DNA from: Telopea speciosissima
Taxonomy: Eukaryota > Streptophyta > Magnoliopsida > Proteales > Proteaceae
DNA length: 64,000 nucleotides
Direction of reading: 5' to 3'
Assembly (NCBI RefSeq): GCF_018873765.1
Contig: NC_057918.1
Span: forward strand, 11,664,862 to 11,728,861
Within the stretch, counting starts at the first letter, position 1. The number at the start of each line of letters is the position of its first letter. Of the stretch, positions 62,049 to 64,000 are shown in pieces. A program made the translations under genes and the position numbers. Under the pieces are notes generated by a model that searched no databases, was not told the origin of the DNA, and saw only the letters and a program-made list of their open reading frames with translations.

Positions 62049-62345
62049 TTATTTGCCACATGACAATATAGGGGTTAATCCATGTGATAGAAGACTAGAC
62101 AAACATCTCATCGGTACAATTCCGGCTTAAAATGAGTCAAAAGGAAGTAGCCAAAAAATTATCAAAATGCCATCAACTGCTTTATATTCATCTCCATTTG
62201 ATGGCATGTTGGTAATTTTACTAAAACTTTGAATCACATTTTTGAGCAACTTTTCTTATTTACTTTGGATTAAGATTTGGCTACTAAGATGTATATGAGG
62301 TCCTCTATCACATGGATTACCCCATATATTGCCTAGTGGCAAATA
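62049..62345. repeat. MITE, 297 bp, with terminal inverted repeats of about 45 bp
   Basis: The left end is TATTTGCCACATGACAATAT followed by AGGGGTTAATCCATGTGATAG. The right end is CTATCACATGGATTACCCC... ending TAGTGGCAAATA. The interior is AT-rich and non-coding. Confidence 0.7.
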
Positions 62346-63528
62346 GTGGGCGCTAGCTTACGATATATTGGCGGTGTGCGTAGCTTTTTCCAAAACAAAT
62401 AAATTTTAATTAAGGTTTAAAATAGTTTTTGACTAGTATTTTTTAGCCTATTGAGGCCTTACATGCAGAGTTAAAAAAAAAAGAGGTTTGAGCTTGAATC
62501 GTCACTTGCCATTTAAGTCATTACTAGCAATATAAAAATCATATTACTCTCAACATGAAGTTGTTTGAGTGAATTGAAAGCATGAGATCTTAGAACAAGG
62601 CGATTTTGAAAATTTAGAGGCCCTAAGGACATATTTTGAAAACAATGTGACTATAAAGTATAAATAATATTTTATTTATGGAGTTGTTAATAAGGTTGAT
62701 GTTCATAGAAGGCTGAGTGGGTGACTAACCTGTTGGGGAATTCGGGGTGGCTAATTACTACTATTGTTATAATATCTTTTTAAGTACTTAGGTTTTGGTG
62801 ATTAATTTGAAATGGGTAGATTATGTCCTACGCTATTAATGCCACACAAGTCTTAAAGTTTAGTTTGAAAATTGGTAGTAGGGTATATCCTAAGCTATTA
62901 ATGGCACACATGAAATGCATGGTTAGGATCGGTAACTAGTAACTACCATTCCAAGGTCCAACTTGGGATATCCCCAACACACTAAACCCAGATGAGGAGA
63001 TGGGTTAGGTCTGGAATTGCAACCTCACCTAGAATGTTAGAACTCTCTCCCTATTCTTTCAAAATCAAGAAAATGACTAAAGAACCCAACAACAACAATA
63101 AAAAGGAAAGTAGATTTATTATTATTTTTTTTAGGTAGAGGATTGCTGCTAGGCTGCGTGGCCTTGCACAAATGTGGAGCCAATAAGAACATGCAAGGGC
63201 ATCAATGGGGTGGGATTTTTTCATTTCTTGGGCAGGGCAATCATTTCGCACAGTCATGTGTCTAGGCGCATGTTGCTGGCAGCCTGAGTCCTGACAGGGA
63301 TCTTTTTCCCTTTTTTAACCTTAGGTGGATCGATGTCATAAGTGTGAATGTCGTCATTAACTCCACTCCCTGGTGTAAAAGGTCGGAAACACCCTTCTTC
63401 AATCTAATCATAGAATTAGATCTCGTGAACCTTGACCATTGGTTAAGAGACATTGGATCCGACAAAATTAATTAAGACAGATGATGAAATGAGCAAGTAC
63501 AGTAATTCAGGAATAACTTGTAAAAAGA
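62346..63528. other. Intergenic, no gene seen
   Basis: AT-rich. A direct repeat, CTATTAATG.CACACA, occurs near 62843 and 62898. No protein-like frame is recognised. Confidence 0.5.
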
Positions 63529-63663
63529 GGGTGAGCCTCGGCGCAACGATTAGGTTGCTCTATTGTAACTTTGTGGTTGAAGATTTGAATCAAAGCTGCG
63601 TACATATGCCCCTCCCCAAACCTTGCAGTAGCAGGAGTCTCGTGCATTGGATACGCCCTTTGT
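63529..63663 (+). mobile_element. Au-type SINE (plus strand)
   Basis: Head GGTGAGCCTCGGCGCAACGA with A-box, degenerate B-box (GGTTGAAGATTTGAATC), body GCTGCGTACATATGCCCCTC and end CGTGCATTGGATACGCCCTT. It lacks the AAACAGCCTCT block, so it carries an internal deletion. Confidence 0.75.
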
Positions 63664-63770
63664 TTATCTAGTATTGAAAGGTTGCTTCATTATCTGTATT
63701 GCACACTAAACAGCAGACTTCAAGTATGGGAAGAATGGGTCCCTTGTGTTGGAGTTTTTCAACATAATGA

Positions 63771-64000
63771 TGTTAGGAATAGTCCCACATCGGAAGCGTA
63801 AAAGTAATTACTTGGGTTTATTTAATAAAGCTCTATCTATTGTTTAAGTTAATAAACAAGGTGAATGCTACAGTGTATGTGCGAGGACTTTCGTTCGAGT
63901 ACGTACACGCACGTGCACGCGTGGTGTGGGTAGTGGGCTGTAGTGGCGTTAGTGGCGTGGGTAGAGGACTTTCGAGCACTTTCGTTAAAGCAAGATCTGA
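63771..64000 (+). repeat. Probable LTR start at the window edge
   Basis: TGTTAGGAATAGTCCCACAT is the common opening of many plant LTRs and TRIM elements. The rest runs off the window, so family and completeness are unknown. Confidence 0.45.

Noticed and set aside
1..64000. CRISPR arrays, operons or bacterial elements
   Set aside because: No regularly spaced repeats with unique spacers are present. Gene structure is clearly eukaryotic throughout.

Overview
The window is nuclear DNA from a flowering plant, most likely a dicot. The genes are split by many GT-AG introns, several encode plastid or Golgi proteins with close Arabidopsis-type relatives, and introns and intergenic DNA are full of plant transposable elements (Au-type SINEs, Ty1/copia, L1-type and RTE-type LINEs, MITE hairpins). 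I cannot name the species.

Five protein genes can be reconstructed exon by exon. (1) 141-3563 (+): the last five exons of a plastid-type ATP-dependent phosphofructokinase, cut by the left edge of the window. (2) 10841-5003 (-): a complete six-exon Golgi PMT2-type methyltransferase (616 aa). (3) 29424-39987 (+): a complete 13-exon DEGP8-type lumenal serine protease (460 aa). (4) 45797-42193 (-): a complete four-exon ASC-1/TRIP4-type zinc-finger protein (422 aa). (5) 48523-58081 (+): a complete ten-exon plastid CPBP (CAAX-like) membrane protease (359 aa). Genes 4 and 5 diverge from a shared 2.7-kb upstream region. These are ordinary housekeeping and plastid genes with no operon-like relationship.

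Between genes 2 and 3 lies the most striking structure: a palindrome of about 13 kb (12721-25748). Its two 6.5-kb inverted arms meet around a 28-bp spacer (19229-19256). The outer 4 kb of each arm are almost identical, while the inner 2.3 kb carry many single-base differences and small indels. Each arm holds a pentatricopeptide-repeat (PPR) fragment, a tRNA-like sequence and an F-box/LRR fragment. Each also has an outer stretch resembling the 5' end of an unidentified plant gene. The flanking sequences differ on the two sides, which argues against a simple fold-back assembly error.

The rest is repeats. DEGP8 introns hold two Au SINEs with target-site duplications, a long antisense LINE remnant and a hairpin MITE. 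The last large intron of the CPBP gene holds an antisense copia element with both LTRs, a primer-binding site, a polypurine tract and a 5-bp target duplication. From 58.2 kb to the end there is a decayed second copia element, an RNase H-like remnant, MITEs, another SINE and the start of an LTR.
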